Origin: Plantactinospora sp039889035
Lineage (GTDB): Bacteria > Actinomycetota > Actinomycetes > Mycobacteriales > Micromonosporaceae
Assembly (NCBI GenBank): GCA_039889035.1
Contig: JBDQQY010000004.1
Location: forward strand, 1-64,000
Length of the DNA: 64,000 nucleotides
Direction of reading: 5' to 3'
Each line of letters opens with the position of its first letter. Position 1 is the first letter of the stretch. The notes beneath the pieces are model-generated. The model searched no databases. It saw only the letters and a list, made by a program, of their open reading frames with translations, and had not been told where the DNA came from. Shown here in pieces: positions 8,525 through 17,806 of the stretch. Both the position numbers and the translations under genes were made by a program.

Positions 8525-9643
8525 ATGCGTGACGTGGTCGAGATCGGGCTGGGCAAGACCGCACAGCGCGGCTACCACCTGGACGACATCGCGATCGTGC
8601 CGAGCCGGCGTACCCGGGACGTGGACGACGTCTCGACCGCCTGGCAGCTCGACGCGTACCAGTTCGGGATCCCCTGCGTCGGGCACCCGTCGGACGCCAC
8701 CATGAGCCCGGAGTCGGCGGTCACGCTGGGCCGGCTCGGCGGGCTCGGAGTGCTCAACGTCGAGGGGCTGTGGACCCGCTACGAGGACCCGGCCAAGGTC
8801 CTGGAGGAACTGTCCCGGCTGGAGGAGGGCTCCGCGGCCACCCGCCGGCTCCAGGAGGTGTACGCCGAGCCGATCCGCCCCGAGCTGATCGCCGAGCGGG
8901 TCCGGCAGATGCGCGAGGGCGGCGGTACCGTCGCCGTCCGGGTCTCCCCGCAGCACACCCTGGCACTCGCCCCGGTGATCCTGGACGCCGGAGTGGACAT
9001 CCTGGTCATCCAGGGCACCATCGTCTCGGCCGAGCACGTCTCCACCACCGACGAGCCGTTGAACCTCAAGGAGTTCATCGCCGACCTCGACCTGCCGGTC
9101 GTCGCCGGTGGCTGCACCGACTACAAGACCGCCCTGCACCTGATGCGGACCGGGGCGGCCGGAGTGATCGTCGGGCTCGGCGGCGACGAGTGGTCGACCA
9201 CCGAGTCGGTACTCGGCATCCGGGTGCCGATGGCCACCGCGATCGCCGACGCGGCGGCGGCCCGCCGGGACTACCTCGACGAGACCGGCGGCCGGTACGT
9301 GCACCTGATCGCCGACGGCGACCTCCAGACCTCCGGCGACATCGCCAAGGCGCTCGGCTGCGGCGCCGACGCGGTGATGCTCGGCGAGCCGCTCTCGCTC
9401 TGCGCCGAGGCGCCGGCCGGCGGTGCCTGGTGGCACCCGGCGGCCAGCCACCCGAAGCTGCCGCGCGGCGCCTACGGGGTGGCCGACGAGCCGCTCGGCT
9501 CGATGGAGAAGCTGCTCTACGGGCCGTCGGACGACCCGGAGGGCCAACTCAACCTGTTCGGCGGGCTGCGCCGGGCGATGGCCAAGTGCGGCTACCGGGA
9601 CCTGAAGGAGTTCCAGAAGGTCGGGCTCGTCCTCGACCGGTAG
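8525..9643 (+). CDS. guaB3: GuaB3 family IMP dehydrogenase-related protein
   Basis: 372 aa. Has the IMPDH barrel without CBS domains. Typical GuaB3 text: VEIGLGKTAQRGYHLDDIAI at the N-terminus, SDATMSPESAVTLGRLGGLG, and SGDIAKALGCGADAVMLGEP near the C-terminus. The IMPDH catalytic-cysteine loop is not conserved in its usual form. Established context: actinobacteria keep guaB and guaB3 as neighbours; GuaB3 has been linked to purine interconversion in some bacteria but its role in actinobacteria is not settled. Likely co-transcribed with guaB (49-bp gap). Confidence 0.93.
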   Translation: MRDVVEIGLGKTAQRGYHLDDIAIVPSRRTRDVDDVSTAWQLDAYQFGIPCVGHPSDATMSPESAVTLGRLGGLGVLNVEGLWTRYEDPAKVLEELSRLEEGSAATRRLQEVYAEPIRPELIAERVRQMREGGGTVAVRVSPQHTLALAPVILDAGVDILVIQGTIVSAEHVSTTDEPLNLKEFIADLDLPVVAGGCTDYKTALHLMRTGAAGVIVGLGGDEWSTTESVLGIRVPMATAIADAAAARRDYLDETGGRYVHLIADGDLQTSGDIAKALGCGADAVMLGEPLSLCAEAPAGGAWWHPAASHPKLPRGAYGVADEPLGSMEKLLYGPSDDPEGQLNLFGGLRRAMAKCGYRDLKEFQKVGLVLDR

Positions 9644-9667
9644 TCGCCACCGTCAGCCGGAGGCGTG

Positions 9668-11080
9668 ATGATCAGGGCGGGGCGGCCGGTACTGGCCGGC
9701 GTACTGGTGGTGCTGCTGGTGGTGCTCTCACCCGGCGGCTGCACCGGTGGCCGCGACGAGCAGACCGGGGGGTTCCGGCCCGGGGCGCCCGGGGTCGGCG
9801 ATCCGTACTTCCCGACCTACGGCAACGGCGGCTACGACGTCGCCAGCTACCGCCTCCAGGTCAGGTACGACCCGGCGACCGACGAGCTGACCGGTGACGC
9901 CACCATCGAGGCGACCGCCACCCAGGACCTGTCCCGGTTCAACCTCGACCTGGCCGGGCTGACCGTCTCGTCGGTACAGGTCGACGGCGCCGACGCCACG
10001 CACGCCCGGACCGAGGACGAACTGGTGGTCACCCCGGCCACCGGCCTCGGCAAGGGCAGGCGGTTCGGGGTACGGGTGCGCTACTCCGGCAAGCCGGCCC
10101 CGGTCACCACGCCGGACCTGGGCAGTGGCGGGATGCTGCACACCTCGGACGGTGCGATCGCGCTCGGCCAGCCGGAGTCGGCGAGCACCTGGTTCCCGGT
10201 CAACGACCACCCGCTGGACAAGGCGACGTACCAGATCGAGGCGACCGTGCCGGAGGGGCTGGCGGCGCTGAGCAACGGGACCCCGGGCGGCAGCAGCACC
10301 GACGCCGGCTGGACCACCTGGCGCTGGGCGGAGCGGTCCCCGATGGCCAGTTACCTGGTCACGCTGGTGATCGGGAAGTACCGGGTCAGCACCGGCACGC
10401 ATGCCGGCAAGCCACTGGTCACCGCGATCGCGGCGAGCCTGCCGGCGGGCGGGCCCGCCGAGCGGTCGCTGGCCCGTACCGGTGAGATCGTCGACTTCCT
10501 GGCCACCCGGTTCGGCCCGTACCCGTTCGAGGCGTACGGCGGGATCGCGCTCGCCGACAGCCGGATCGGGTACGCCCTGGAGACCCAGTCCCGCCCGGTG
10601 TACGGCCCGGCGTTCTTCACCGAGGGCCCGAACCTGGAGGTGGTGGCGCACGAGTTGGCCCACCAGTGGTTCGGGGACAGCGTCTCGATCCGGCGCTGGA
10701 GCGACCTATGGCTCAACGAGGGCTTCGCCAGTTACGCCGAGTGGCTCTGGACCGAGTACGACGGCGGGCCGAGCACGCAGACCATGTTCGAGCGGGAGTA
10801 CGCCGCCACCGACTGGGCGGAGCCGGCACTGGACCCGGGTCGCTCGGGAATCTTCAGCCGGGCGGTCTACAAGCGCGGTGCGCTGGCCGTGCACGCGCTG
10901 CGGCGTACGGTCGGCGACGAGACGTTCTTCCGGATCCTGACTACCTGGACGGCGGAGAAGCGGGACGGCAACGCCAGCACCGCCGACCTGGTCGCGCACG
11001 CCGAGCGGATCTCCGGGAAGCCGTTGCGCCCGCTCTTCGACGCCTGGCTCTCCGGCACCACGGCACCGCCGCCACCCTGA
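9668..11080 (+). CDS. M1 family zinc metallopeptidase, lipoprotein
   Basis: 470 aa from ATG 9668 (RBS CCGGAGG; the GTG immediately before is too close to the RBS). A signal peptide ends in the lipobox LSPGGC, so the protein is likely lipidated and extracytoplasmic. The zinc site is H328-E329-x2-H332 with E351 18 residues later (HELAHQWFGD ... LNEGFASYAEW). The substrate-binding motif usually written GAMEN is YALET here (RIGYALETQSRP). It is about half the length of classical aminopeptidase N, lacking the helical C-terminal domain; this short form is common in actinobacteria. Starts 24 bp after guaB3, so read-through is possible. Confidence 0.93.
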   Translation: MIRAGRPVLAGVLVVLLVVLSPGGCTGGRDEQTGGFRPGAPGVGDPYFPTYGNGGYDVASYRLQVRYDPATDELTGDATIEATATQDLSRFNLDLAGLTVSSVQVDGADATHARTEDELVVTPATGLGKGRRFGVRVRYSGKPAPVTTPDLGSGGMLHTSDGAIALGQPESASTWFPVNDHPLDKATYQIEATVPEGLAALSNGTPGGSSTDAGWTTWRWAERSPMASYLVTLVIGKYRVSTGTHAGKPLVTAIAASLPAGGPAERSLARTGEIVDFLATRFGPYPFEAYGGIALADSRIGYALETQSRPVYGPAFFTEGPNLEVVAHELAHQWFGDSVSIRRWSDLWLNEGFASYAEWLWTEYDGGPSTQTMFEREYAATDWAEPALDPGRSGIFSRAVYKRGALAVHALRRTVGDETFFRILTTWTAEKRDGNASTADLVAHAERISGKPLRPLFDAWLSGTTAPPPP

Positions 11081-11096
11081 GCGGCCGATAGTGACT

Positions 11097-11125
11097 CGCT
11101 GTGGCTCGATCGCCGAGCCACAGCG
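11097..11125. terminator. Bidirectional hairpin between convergent genes
   Basis: CGCTGTGGCTCG / CGAGCCACAGCG: perfect 12-bp stem, 5-nt loop. It lies between the stop codons of the M1 peptidase (+) and the secreted protein (-). Confidence 0.8.
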
Positions 11126-11145
11126 GATTCCCACCGTCGCGTGCG

Positions 11146-12090
11146 CTAGGCCGCGACGTAGCCGTTGAACACGTGGACCCCGTCGAAGGAACCGCTCGAG
11201 TTCGCCCGGTTCGTGTTGAAGTACAGTTTGCCGTCGCTGATTCCTACGCCCTCGATCTCGAACAGGGTCGAGTATGCCGAGGACGTGATGCGGAAGGAGA
11301 GGTCGGTGGCTGCCGGCGCGGTCCCGGTGGTCGTCGGCGACACGTTCCGATAGACAAGCACGATGCTGCGGTTGTCCTTGGTCAGCGGGTAGTAGAGAAC
11401 CTTCTTGGGCGCGTCGTAGAAGAACCCCTGGTTGACGAAGGACCCCAGGTCCGGCACCACGGCGCCATTGACGAGGGCACCCTCGACCTGCAGGTTGAAC
11501 GCCCTCGTCAGGTTGATGGTCCCGGAGGAGGCGCGCAGCGGGAGACTGCCGTTGTAGATCGTCCGGCCACTCTTGAACATGAACGTGATCGTGGTGCTGG
11601 TGACCGAGACCCGATTGATCCCGGACGGCGTCGCCACGGCCCCGTTGAGACGCAACTGGTACGACCCGGCGTGGTAGTAGGTGGTGCCCTCGTAACGGAG
11701 CTTCACGAGCTGCGCGCCACTCGCGTTCATGGTGACGACGAACATGTGGTGCTGCCCGTCGATGTCGACGATCGTCATGTCGTTCCCGTGCCCGAGCCAG
11801 GGGTTGGTCGACGTGTTGTTCGTGCCGTTCGTCATCAGCACTCGCGCACCGGTGGTCTTGTGGACACGGTAGATGACCGAGACGTCGTCGTAATTGGTGC
11901 GGTTCTTGATCGAGTAGAGGTAGGTGGCCCCGGCAGCGAAGCCCTGTACCCCGGTGCAGCAGCTCGTGTTGGGCGTGCTGGCGATGTCGGTGTACGTGTT
12001 GTAATAGGCGGCCTGAGCTGGGGTTCCAGACAGGACCAGCGAGCCGAGAACCATCGCGACCAGGACCGTCAGTCGTTTACCGAATCGCAT
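11146..12090 (-). CDS. Secreted protein of unknown function, probable beta-propeller; lower GC
   Basis: 314 aa with a clear Sec signal peptide (MRFGKRLTVLVAMVLGSLVL, cleavage near AQAA). The mature part is rich in Thr, Asn, Ser, Gly and Tyr and shows spaced short beta-type units (ATYLYSIKN, MTIVDIDGQHHMFVVTM, FMFKSGRTIYNG, KVLYYPLTKDNRSIVLVYRN, FEIEGVGISDGKLYFNTN). There are two adjacent cysteines (SCCTG). I do not recognise the family with confidence; the pattern, and the 'EGVGISDGKLYF' strand near the end, faintly recall helveticin-J-like secreted propellers, but that is inference only. Base composition is visibly lower in GC and codon choice less biased than in the neighbours, which suggests acquisition. 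Confidence 0.75.
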   Translation of the reverse strand: MRFGKRLTVLVAMVLGSLVLSGTPAQAAYYNTYTDIASTPNTSCCTGVQGFAAGATYLYSIKNRTNYDDVSVIYRVHKTTGARVLMTNGTNNTSTNPWLGHGNDMTIVDIDGQHHMFVVTMNASGAQLVKLRYEGTTYYHAGSYQLRLNGAVATPSGINRVSVTSTTITFMFKSGRTIYNGSLPLRASSGTINLTRAFNLQVEGALVNGAVVPDLGSFVNQGFFYDAPKKVLYYPLTKDNRSIVLVYRNVSPTTTGTAPAATDLSFRITSSAYSTLFEIEGVGISDGKLYFNTNRANSSGSFDGVHVFNGYVAA

Positions 12091-12159
12091 GTTGTCCTCC
12101 CCGAGTCTTGACGATCTGGGGCCGGGCGCCTCGGAGATCGTCGAGTGCAGGCTATTGCG

Positions 12160-13344
12160 TCAGTTCCTGACCACCAGTTTCGGGTTGGCCGCCAGGTAGG
12201 CGTCGGCCCGACCGGCCCGCAGCTCGGCGATGAACTTCCGGCCGACCGAGGTGAGCTGTTCACCCCGGTAGCCGCTGCCCCGGCCCACCCCGCTGCCCGG
12301 CAGCGCCACCAGGGTCATCGCCGCGGGGCGGAGCCGGCTCAGCGCGTACCCGAAGTCGACGATGTCGGAGCCGCTGCCGCTGACGAAGGTCAGCGCGTCG
12401 CCGAGCGAGCGGACCACCTGGCGTACCCGGTCGGGGTCCCGGGCCAGGTCCTGGCTGAGGATCTTCGTCAGCATCGCCTTGATGAGCTGCTGCTGATGCC
12501 GCTGCCGGGTGTACGCACCACCGGCCGTGTAGCGCTGCCGGGCGTAGTCCAGCGCCTGCCAGCCGGTCAGCGTCCGGCGGCCCTTCTCGTAGACCATCTG
12601 CGGTCCGACGTAGCCGCCGCCGCGCAGCGCGCGATGGGTGCCGTCCGGTTCCCGGTGCTGCGAGACCACCCGCTGGTCGACGTAGAGCTGCACCCCGCCG
12701 AGGGCGTCGACCAGGTTGTCGAAGCCGCCGAAGGTGAGTACCGCGCCCGCGTCGAACCGCTTGATCCCGGTGTACGCGCTCACCGTCGCCGAGAGCAGTT
12801 GGAAGCCCTGCGCGGTGCTCGGGCGCTTGTTCCTACCGGGTACCCGGCTGCCGTAGCTCATCGCGTGGGTCAGTTTGGTGCGGTCGCCGGGGAAGTTCGC
12901 CTTGGGAAAGCGGGGGATGTCGACCACCAGGTCGCGGGGGAGCGCGAACAGGTAGGCCCGGTCGAGGTCCTTCGTGACGTGCAGGATCAGCACCGCGTCG
13001 GCGTGCGGCTCCCAGTCCGGTTTGCTGACCCGGGTGTCGACGCCGACCAGCAGCAGGTTGAGCGGTCCCTTGATGTCGGCACCGGGCTCCGGGGTCGGAC
13101 TCGGGGTGGGCGACGGTGCCACGGTGGTCGGCGCCGGGGTGCTGGGCCGGGCCGCCGGAGCCGGATCGGAGCCGCTGCCCCAGAAGCGGTTGGCCGCGTA
13201 CGCCGTACCGGCCAGCAGCACCGCCACCGCGACGATCGCGGCGAGCCAGACGATCCGCCGCCGCTTCGGCCCACCGCCGTCGCCGGGTGCCGGCCCGCCG
13301 TCGTTTCCGGGTACGCCGCCAGCGTTCGTCCCGTGATCTGCCAC
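12160..13344 (-). CDS. LytR-CpsA-Psr (LCP) family cell-wall glycopolymer ligase
   Basis: 394 aa from GTG 13344. The cytoplasmic N-terminus is Gly/Pro-rich, followed by one TM helix (RIVWLAAIVAVAVLLAGTAY), a Pro/Thr-rich stalk and the LCP domain from about residue 85. Family motifs are present: NLLLVGVDTR, HADAVLILHV, FALPRDLVVDIP, a run FDAGAVLTFGGFDNLVDALG, and LTGWQALDYARQR with the conserved arginines that hold the polyprenyl pyrophosphate. Role by family: attaches teichoic-acid or other glycopolymers to peptidoglycan on the outer membrane face. Monocistronic, 69 bp upstream of the secreted protein gene on the same strand. Confidence 0.92.
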   Translation of the reverse strand: MADHGTNAGGVPGNDGGPAPGDGGGPKRRRIVWLAAIVAVAVLLAGTAYAANRFWGSGSDPAPAARPSTPAPTTVAPSPTPSPTPEPGADIKGPLNLLLVGVDTRVSKPDWEPHADAVLILHVTKDLDRAYLFALPRDLVVDIPRFPKANFPGDRTKLTHAMSYGSRVPGRNKRPSTAQGFQLLSATVSAYTGIKRFDAGAVLTFGGFDNLVDALGGVQLYVDQRVVSQHREPDGTHRALRGGGYVGPQMVYEKGRRTLTGWQALDYARQRYTAGGAYTRQRHQQQLIKAMLTKILSQDLARDPDRVRQVVRSLGDALTFVSGSGSDIVDFGYALSRLRPAAMTLVALPGSGVGRGSGYRGEQLTSVGRKFIAELRAGRADAYLAANPKLVVRN

Positions 13345-13501
13345 GCGTCCACATCCCCTCGGCCGTGCGGTCTGCCAGGACCGGCCGTTACTTCAGACGC
13401 ATCGTCGGCCCGCCGACGTTGCACCGCCGGAAGCGCGGCAGCAGGAATCTTGGCGCAGTTCCACCCTGGTGCGGTAGCTACCGCTCGGTAATGATGCTCA
13501 G

Positions 13502-15307
13502 ATGGGGCAAACCACCGGCACCAATCCCACCGCCGGCACCGACTCGCCCGTCGACCCCACTCCGGCCACCCCCGACGTCGACGTCGACGTCGTCGTCATC
13601 GGATCCGGCTTCGGCGGCAGCGTGGCGGCGCTACGCCTGGTGGAGAAGGGCTACTCGGTCCTCGTCCTGGAGGCGGGGCGCCGCTTCGCCGACCACGAGT
13701 TGCCGGAAACCTCCTGGCGGATCCGCCGGTTCCTCTGGGCACCCGCGCTGCGCTGCTACGGCATCCAACGCATCACCCTGCTCCGCTCCGCCGGCCGCCG
13801 CGCCTCCGGGGCACGAAGCGGCGGCACGGCCCCGGCGAAGGTACTGGTGCTCTCCGGCGCCGGCGTCGGCGGTGGCTCCCTGGTCTACGCCAACACGCTC
13901 TACGAGCCGCTGCCCGCGTTCTACGCCGATCCACAGTGGCGGGACGTCACCGACTGGCATGCCGAACTCGCCCCCCACTACGACCAGGCGAAACGGATGC
14001 TCGGCGTCACGACGTACCCGAAGGAGACCTCGGCGGACCGGGCGATGCGGGCGGTGGCCGACCGGATGGGGGTCGGGCACACCTTCCACGCCACCCCGGT
14101 CGGGGTGTACCTGGGCCGGCCGGGGGAGCGGGCCGCCGACCCCTACTTCGGCGGGGTCGGTCCGGAGCGGACCGGCTGCCTGCACTGCGGCGCCTGCATG
14201 ACCGGCTGCCGGCACGGTGCCAAGAACAGCCTGGTCAAGAACTACCTCTGGCTGGCCGAGCGGCTCGGCGCCGAGGTCCGCCCGCTGACCACGGTGACCG
14301 CGGTCCGGCCGGCGCCGCGGGGCACCGGCTACGAGATCGAGACGGTACGCACCGGAGCCTGGCCGATCCGGCACCGCCAACGGATCCGGGCCGGCCAGGT
14401 GGTCTTCGCGGCCGGCGCGTTGCAGACCCAGCGCCTGCTGCACCGGATGCGCGCCGCCGGGGCGCTGCCGCACCTCTCGCCCCGGCTCGGCGCGCTGACC
14501 CGGACCAACTCGGAGGCGATCCTCGGTGCCACCGTGCCGCTGCGGGCGGCCCGGCGGGCTGGCGTCGACTTCACCGACGGCGTGGCGATCACCAGCTCCT
14601 TCCACCCCGACCCGGCGACCCACGTCGAGCCGGTCCGGTACGGCCACGGCGCCAACCTGATGGGACTGCTCCAGTCGGCCCTGGTCGACGGCGGCCCGCG
14701 CCGGATCCGGCGCTGGCTCGGCATCCTGGCCCGGCGACCGCAGACCTACCTGCCGCTGCTCTCGGTCCGGGACTGGTCCCGGCGCACCGTGATCGCACTG
14801 GTCATGCAGTCGCTCGACAACTCGCTGACCGTGCACTACCACCGCGGCCGGCTCGGCCGGCGACGGCTGGCCACCGCTGCCGGGCACGGCGCCGGCAACC
14901 CCACCTGGATCCCGGCCGGCAACCGGGCCGCCCGGCTGCTCGCCGAGCAGATCGGCGGCATCCCCGGCGGGTCGGTGACCGAGCCGTTCGACATGCCGGT
15001 CACCGCGCACCTGCTCGGCGGGGCGGTGATCGGGGCCACCGCCGCCGACGGGGTGGTCGACCCGTACCACCGGGTCTTCGGGCATCCGGGGCTGCACGTG
15101 GTGGACGGGGCGGCGGTCTCGGCCAACCTCGGGGTGAACCCGTCACTGACCATCGCCGCCCAGGCGGAACGGGCGATCTCGTACTGGCCCAACCGGGGTG
15201 ACCCGGACCGCCGACCCCCGCTCGGCACGGCGTACACCCGGATCCCGCCGGTCCCGCCGCGCCACCCGGCGGTCCCGCCGGACGCCCCCGCCGCCCTCCG
15301 CTGGTGA
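13502..15307 (+). CDS. GMC-type FAD oxidoreductase (ChoD/cholesterol oxidase-like) with a ferredoxin-like Cys motif
   Basis: 601 aa. The FAD Rossmann motif VVVIGSGFGGSVAALRL is at about residues 29-45, followed by GAGVGGGSLVYANTL. The cysteine motif CLHCGACMTGC spaces C226, C229, C232 and C236 as CxxCxxCxxxC. The C-terminal GMC region includes HLLGGAVIG and VVDGAAVSANLGVNPSLTI. In mycobacteria choD follows guaB2-guaB3, so the context supports a ChoD-type enzyme; the true substrate is unknown and sterol oxidation is only inferred. The last ~25 residues are Pro-rich and encoded by part of a duplicated DNA segment. Confidence 0.87.
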   Translation: MGQTTGTNPTAGTDSPVDPTPATPDVDVDVVVIGSGFGGSVAALRLVEKGYSVLVLEAGRRFADHELPETSWRIRRFLWAPALRCYGIQRITLLRSAGRRASGARSGGTAPAKVLVLSGAGVGGGSLVYANTLYEPLPAFYADPQWRDVTDWHAELAPHYDQAKRMLGVTTYPKETSADRAMRAVADRMGVGHTFHATPVGVYLGRPGERAADPYFGGVGPERTGCLHCGACMTGCRHGAKNSLVKNYLWLAERLGAEVRPLTTVTAVRPAPRGTGYEIETVRTGAWPIRHRQRIRAGQVVFAAGALQTQRLLHRMRAAGALPHLSPRLGALTRTNSEAILGATVPLRAARRAGVDFTDGVAITSSFHPDPATHVEPVRYGHGANLMGLLQSALVDGGPRRIRRWLGILARRPQTYLPLLSVRDWSRRTVIALVMQSLDNSLTVHYHRGRLGRRRLATAAGHGAGNPTWIPAGNRAARLLAEQIGGIPGGSVTEPFDMPVTAHLLGGAVIGATAADGVVDPYHRVFGHPGLHVVDGAAVSANLGVNPSLTIAAQAERAISYWPNRGDPDRRPPLGTAYTRIPPVPPRHPAVPPDAPAALRW

Positions 15308-15373
15308 TCCACCTGGCCCCGGTACCACCCGGCGGTCCGGCCGGACGCCCTCGTCCTCCGCTGGTGATCCACC
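15262..15373 (+). repeat. Imperfect ~50-bp direct repeat across the stop of the GMC gene
   Basis: Two copies, 15262-15313 and 15325-15373, share CCACCCGGCGGTCC ... GGACGCC ... CTCCGCTGGTGATCCACC. The first copy carries the end of the GMC gene including its TGA; the second is non-coding and lies in the guaA 5' region. Confidence 0.8.
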
Positions 15374-15493
15374 GCGCCCTTTCCCGCCCAGCCCGACCCC
15401 ACCCCACCCACGACGGCGCTCGTCGTCCCGGCCGTCGTCCCGCAAGGCCGGACACGGTGTGCCGGCGGTTTCCAGGTCGGGGCCGGGGCTGGG

Positions 15494-15499
15494 TAGGCT
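15494..15499 (+). promoter_or_regulatory. -10 box of a probable leaderless guaA promoter
   Basis: TAGGCT ends 8 nt before the guaA ATG, and no Shine-Dalgarno lies in front of that ATG. This fits the TANNNT-to-start spacing of leaderless actinobacterial transcripts. No clear -35. Confidence 0.55.
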
Positions 15500-15507
15500 C
15501 CGTACAC

Positions 15508-17061
15508 ATGAACACGCCGCGCCCGGTCCTGGTGGTGGACTTCGGAGCCCAGTACGCCCAGCTCATCGCCCGCCGTGTCCGGGAGGCCCGGGTCTACTCG
15601 GAGATCGTCCCGCACTCGATGCCGGTGGCCGAGATGCTGGCCAGGGATCCGGCCGCGATCATCCTCTCCGGCGGCCCGGCCAGTGTCTACGCGCCTGGCG
15701 CTCCCCAGGTCGACCCGAAGCTCTTCGACACCGGCGTGCCGGTCTTCGGCATCTGCTACGGCTTCCAGGCGATGGCCCGGGCCCTCGGCGGCACGGTGGC
15801 ACACACCGGCGGCCGGGAGTACGGCGGCACCACCCTGCGGGCCCGGCCCGACGCGACCGCCCTGCTCCGGGACCTTCCGACCGAGCTGTCCGTCTGGATG
15901 AGCCACGGTGACTGTGTGACGGAGGCGCCCGCCGGGTTCACCGTGACCGCCGAGTCCCCCGGGGCACCGGTGGCGGCCTTCGAGGATCTTGCCGGTCGTC
16001 GGGTCGGTACCCAGTTCCACCCCGAGGTGGGGCACACCGAGCACGGGCAGCGGATGCTGGAGCGCTTCCTCTACGACGTGGCCGGGATCGCACCGACCTG
16101 GACCTCGGAGAACATCATCTCCGACCAGATCGCCGAGATCCGCTCCCGGGTCGGCGACAAGGAGGTCATCTGCGCCCTCTCCGGCGGGGTCGACTCGGCG
16201 GTGGCCGCCGCGCTGGTGCACCGGGCCGTCGGCGACCAGCTCACCTGCGTCTTCGTCGACCACGGCCTGCTCCGGGCCGGCGAGGCGGAGCAGGTGGAGA
16301 AGGACTACGTCGCGGCCACCGGGATCAAGCTCAAGGTGGTCGACGCGGCCGATCGGTTCCTCGGTGCGCTGACCGGGGTGACCGACCCGGAGCAGAAGCG
16401 CAAGATCATCGGTCGGGAGTTCATCCGGGTCTTCGAGGCGGCGGCCCGGGAGGTGGCCGCCAGCGGCGACGTCGAGTTCCTGGTGCAGGGCACCCTCTAC
16501 CCCGACGTGGTGGAGTCCGGGGGCGGTTCCGGCACCGCCAACATCAAGTCGCATCACAACGTCGGCGGTCTGCCGGAGGATCTCAAGTTCTCGCTGGTCG
16601 AGCCGCTGCGCACGCTCTTCAAGGACGAGGTACGCCAGCTCGGCCTGGCGCTGGGGCTCCCCGAGGCGATGGTCTGGCGGCACCCGTTCCCCGGCCCGGG
16701 GCTGGCGATCCGGATCATCGGGGCGGTGGACCGGCAGCGGCTCGACCTGCTCCGGGCGGCGGATCTGATCGCCCGGGAGGAACTCACCGCCGCCGGCCTC
16801 GACCGGGACGTCTGGCAGTTCCCGGTGGTGCTGCTCGCCGACGTACGCAGCGTCGGGGTGCAGGGAGACGGACGCAGTTACGGGCACCCGGTGGTGCTCC
16901 GGCCGGTGTCGAGTTCCGACGCCATGACGGCGGACTGGTCCCGCCTGCCGTACGACGTCATCGCCCGGATCTCCACCCGGATCACCAACGAGGTCGCCGA
17001 GGTCAACCGGGTGGTGCTCGACGTGACGAGCAAGCCGCCGGGCACCATCGAGTGGGAGTGA
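15508..17061 (+). CDS. guaA: GMP synthase (glutamine-hydrolysing)
   Basis: 517 aa. Converts XMP to GMP with glutamine and ATP. The N-terminal class I amidotransferase domain has nucleophile C83 in GICYGFQAM and the His/Glu of QFHPEVGHTE. The ATP-pyrophosphatase P-loop SGGVDS is at residues 225-230, and the C-terminal dimerisation domain ends KPPGTIEWE, the normal GuaA end. The start is ATG 15508 because homology begins directly (PRPVLVVDFGAQYAQLIARR). Works with guaB 7 kb upstream. Convergent with the PspC gene, stops 7 bp apart. Confidence 0.98.
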   Translation: MNTPRPVLVVDFGAQYAQLIARRVREARVYSEIVPHSMPVAEMLARDPAAIILSGGPASVYAPGAPQVDPKLFDTGVPVFGICYGFQAMARALGGTVAHTGGREYGGTTLRARPDATALLRDLPTELSVWMSHGDCVTEAPAGFTVTAESPGAPVAAFEDLAGRRVGTQFHPEVGHTEHGQRMLERFLYDVAGIAPTWTSENIISDQIAEIRSRVGDKEVICALSGGVDSAVAAALVHRAVGDQLTCVFVDHGLLRAGEAEQVEKDYVAATGIKLKVVDAADRFLGALTGVTDPEQKRKIIGREFIRVFEAAAREVAASGDVEFLVQGTLYPDVVESGGGSGTANIKSHHNVGGLPEDLKFSLVEPLRTLFKDEVRQLGLALGLPEAMVWRHPFPGPGLAIRIIGAVDRQRLDLLRAADLIAREELTAAGLDRDVWQFPVVLLADVRSVGVQGDGRSYGHPVVLRPVSSSDAMTADWSRLPYDVIARISTRITNEVAEVNRVVLDVTSKPPGTIEWE

Positions 17062-17068
17062 CCCCGAT

Positions 17069-17641
17069 TCACCCCGGATAGCGCGGGTTCGGCGGAGTGT
17101 CGCCGAACGCCTCGGTCGGCCCGTCCACGCCGGTCTGTCCGCCCGGAACGGTCCCGTCCCCTTCCGGCTGCCCGGTGGCGGGAGCGGCCTTGACGCTGGC
17201 GGGAGCCGCCGGGGTGGTCGGGTTCGCCTCCCACTGCCCCCCGAATCCGGACGCCTGCCCGAACCCGGGCCCCGGCCCGGCGGCCGCAGTGGGCGCAGCG
17301 CCGGTCGGTGCGGGCGGAGCCGCCGGGGTGGCGGGCGGACCCGTCGGAGCGGTGGGCGTGCGGCCCGGCCAGTTCGGCGGCCAGACCGGGCCGGTGCCCG
17401 GCGGGTGCGGCCAGGCGGGTGCGTCGGCCGGCTCCTCCGGCATCAGGAACCAGAGCACCGGGTACGCCAGCAGGCCGAGCCCGCCGGTGAAGACCGCGAT
17501 CGCGGCGAAGACCACCCGGACCAGGGTCGGGTCGACGTTGAAGTACCGGCCGAGTCCGCTGGCCACACCGGCGATCATCCGGTCGGTTGTCGGCCGACGG
17601 AGCTGCTTGTACGGAGGCTGGGTGAGCGGTATCTGCGTCAT
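17069..17641 (-). CDS. Small PspC-domain membrane protein
   Basis: 190 aa. The PspC domain occupies residues ~10-70 (QLRRPTTDRMIAGVASGLGR, FNVDPTLVRVVFAAIAVFTG, YPVLWFLMPEEP) with one to two TM helices; the rest is a Pro/Ala/Gly-rich cytoplasmic or disordered tail. PspC proteins are envelope-stress components, but this gene has no psp partners next to it. Divergent from the first double-Nudix gene. A second, larger PspC module is present at 23.7-26.7 kb. Confidence 0.88.
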   Translation of the reverse strand: MTQIPLTQPPYKQLRRPTTDRMIAGVASGLGRYFNVDPTLVRVVFAAIAVFTGGLGLLAYPVLWFLMPEEPADAPAWPHPPGTGPVWPPNWPGRTPTAPTGPPATPAAPPAPTGAAPTAAAGPGPGFGQASGFGGQWEANPTTPAAPASVKAAPATGQPEGDGTVPGGQTGVDGPTEAFGDTPPNPRYPG

Positions 17642-17806
17642 GGTTCCACGGTCCGCCCGGACGGCCGTCGCGTCCTCGGTGACCGCCCGGATAGCGACCC
17701 TGACCCTCCCCTGACCGGTGACACTGCCGTCCCGACGAGCGGGCCAACTGTCAGGAATCCGACTCTTTTTCGGTCGGGTCGGGCGGTCAAGGGAGAATTT
17801 GGTCCT

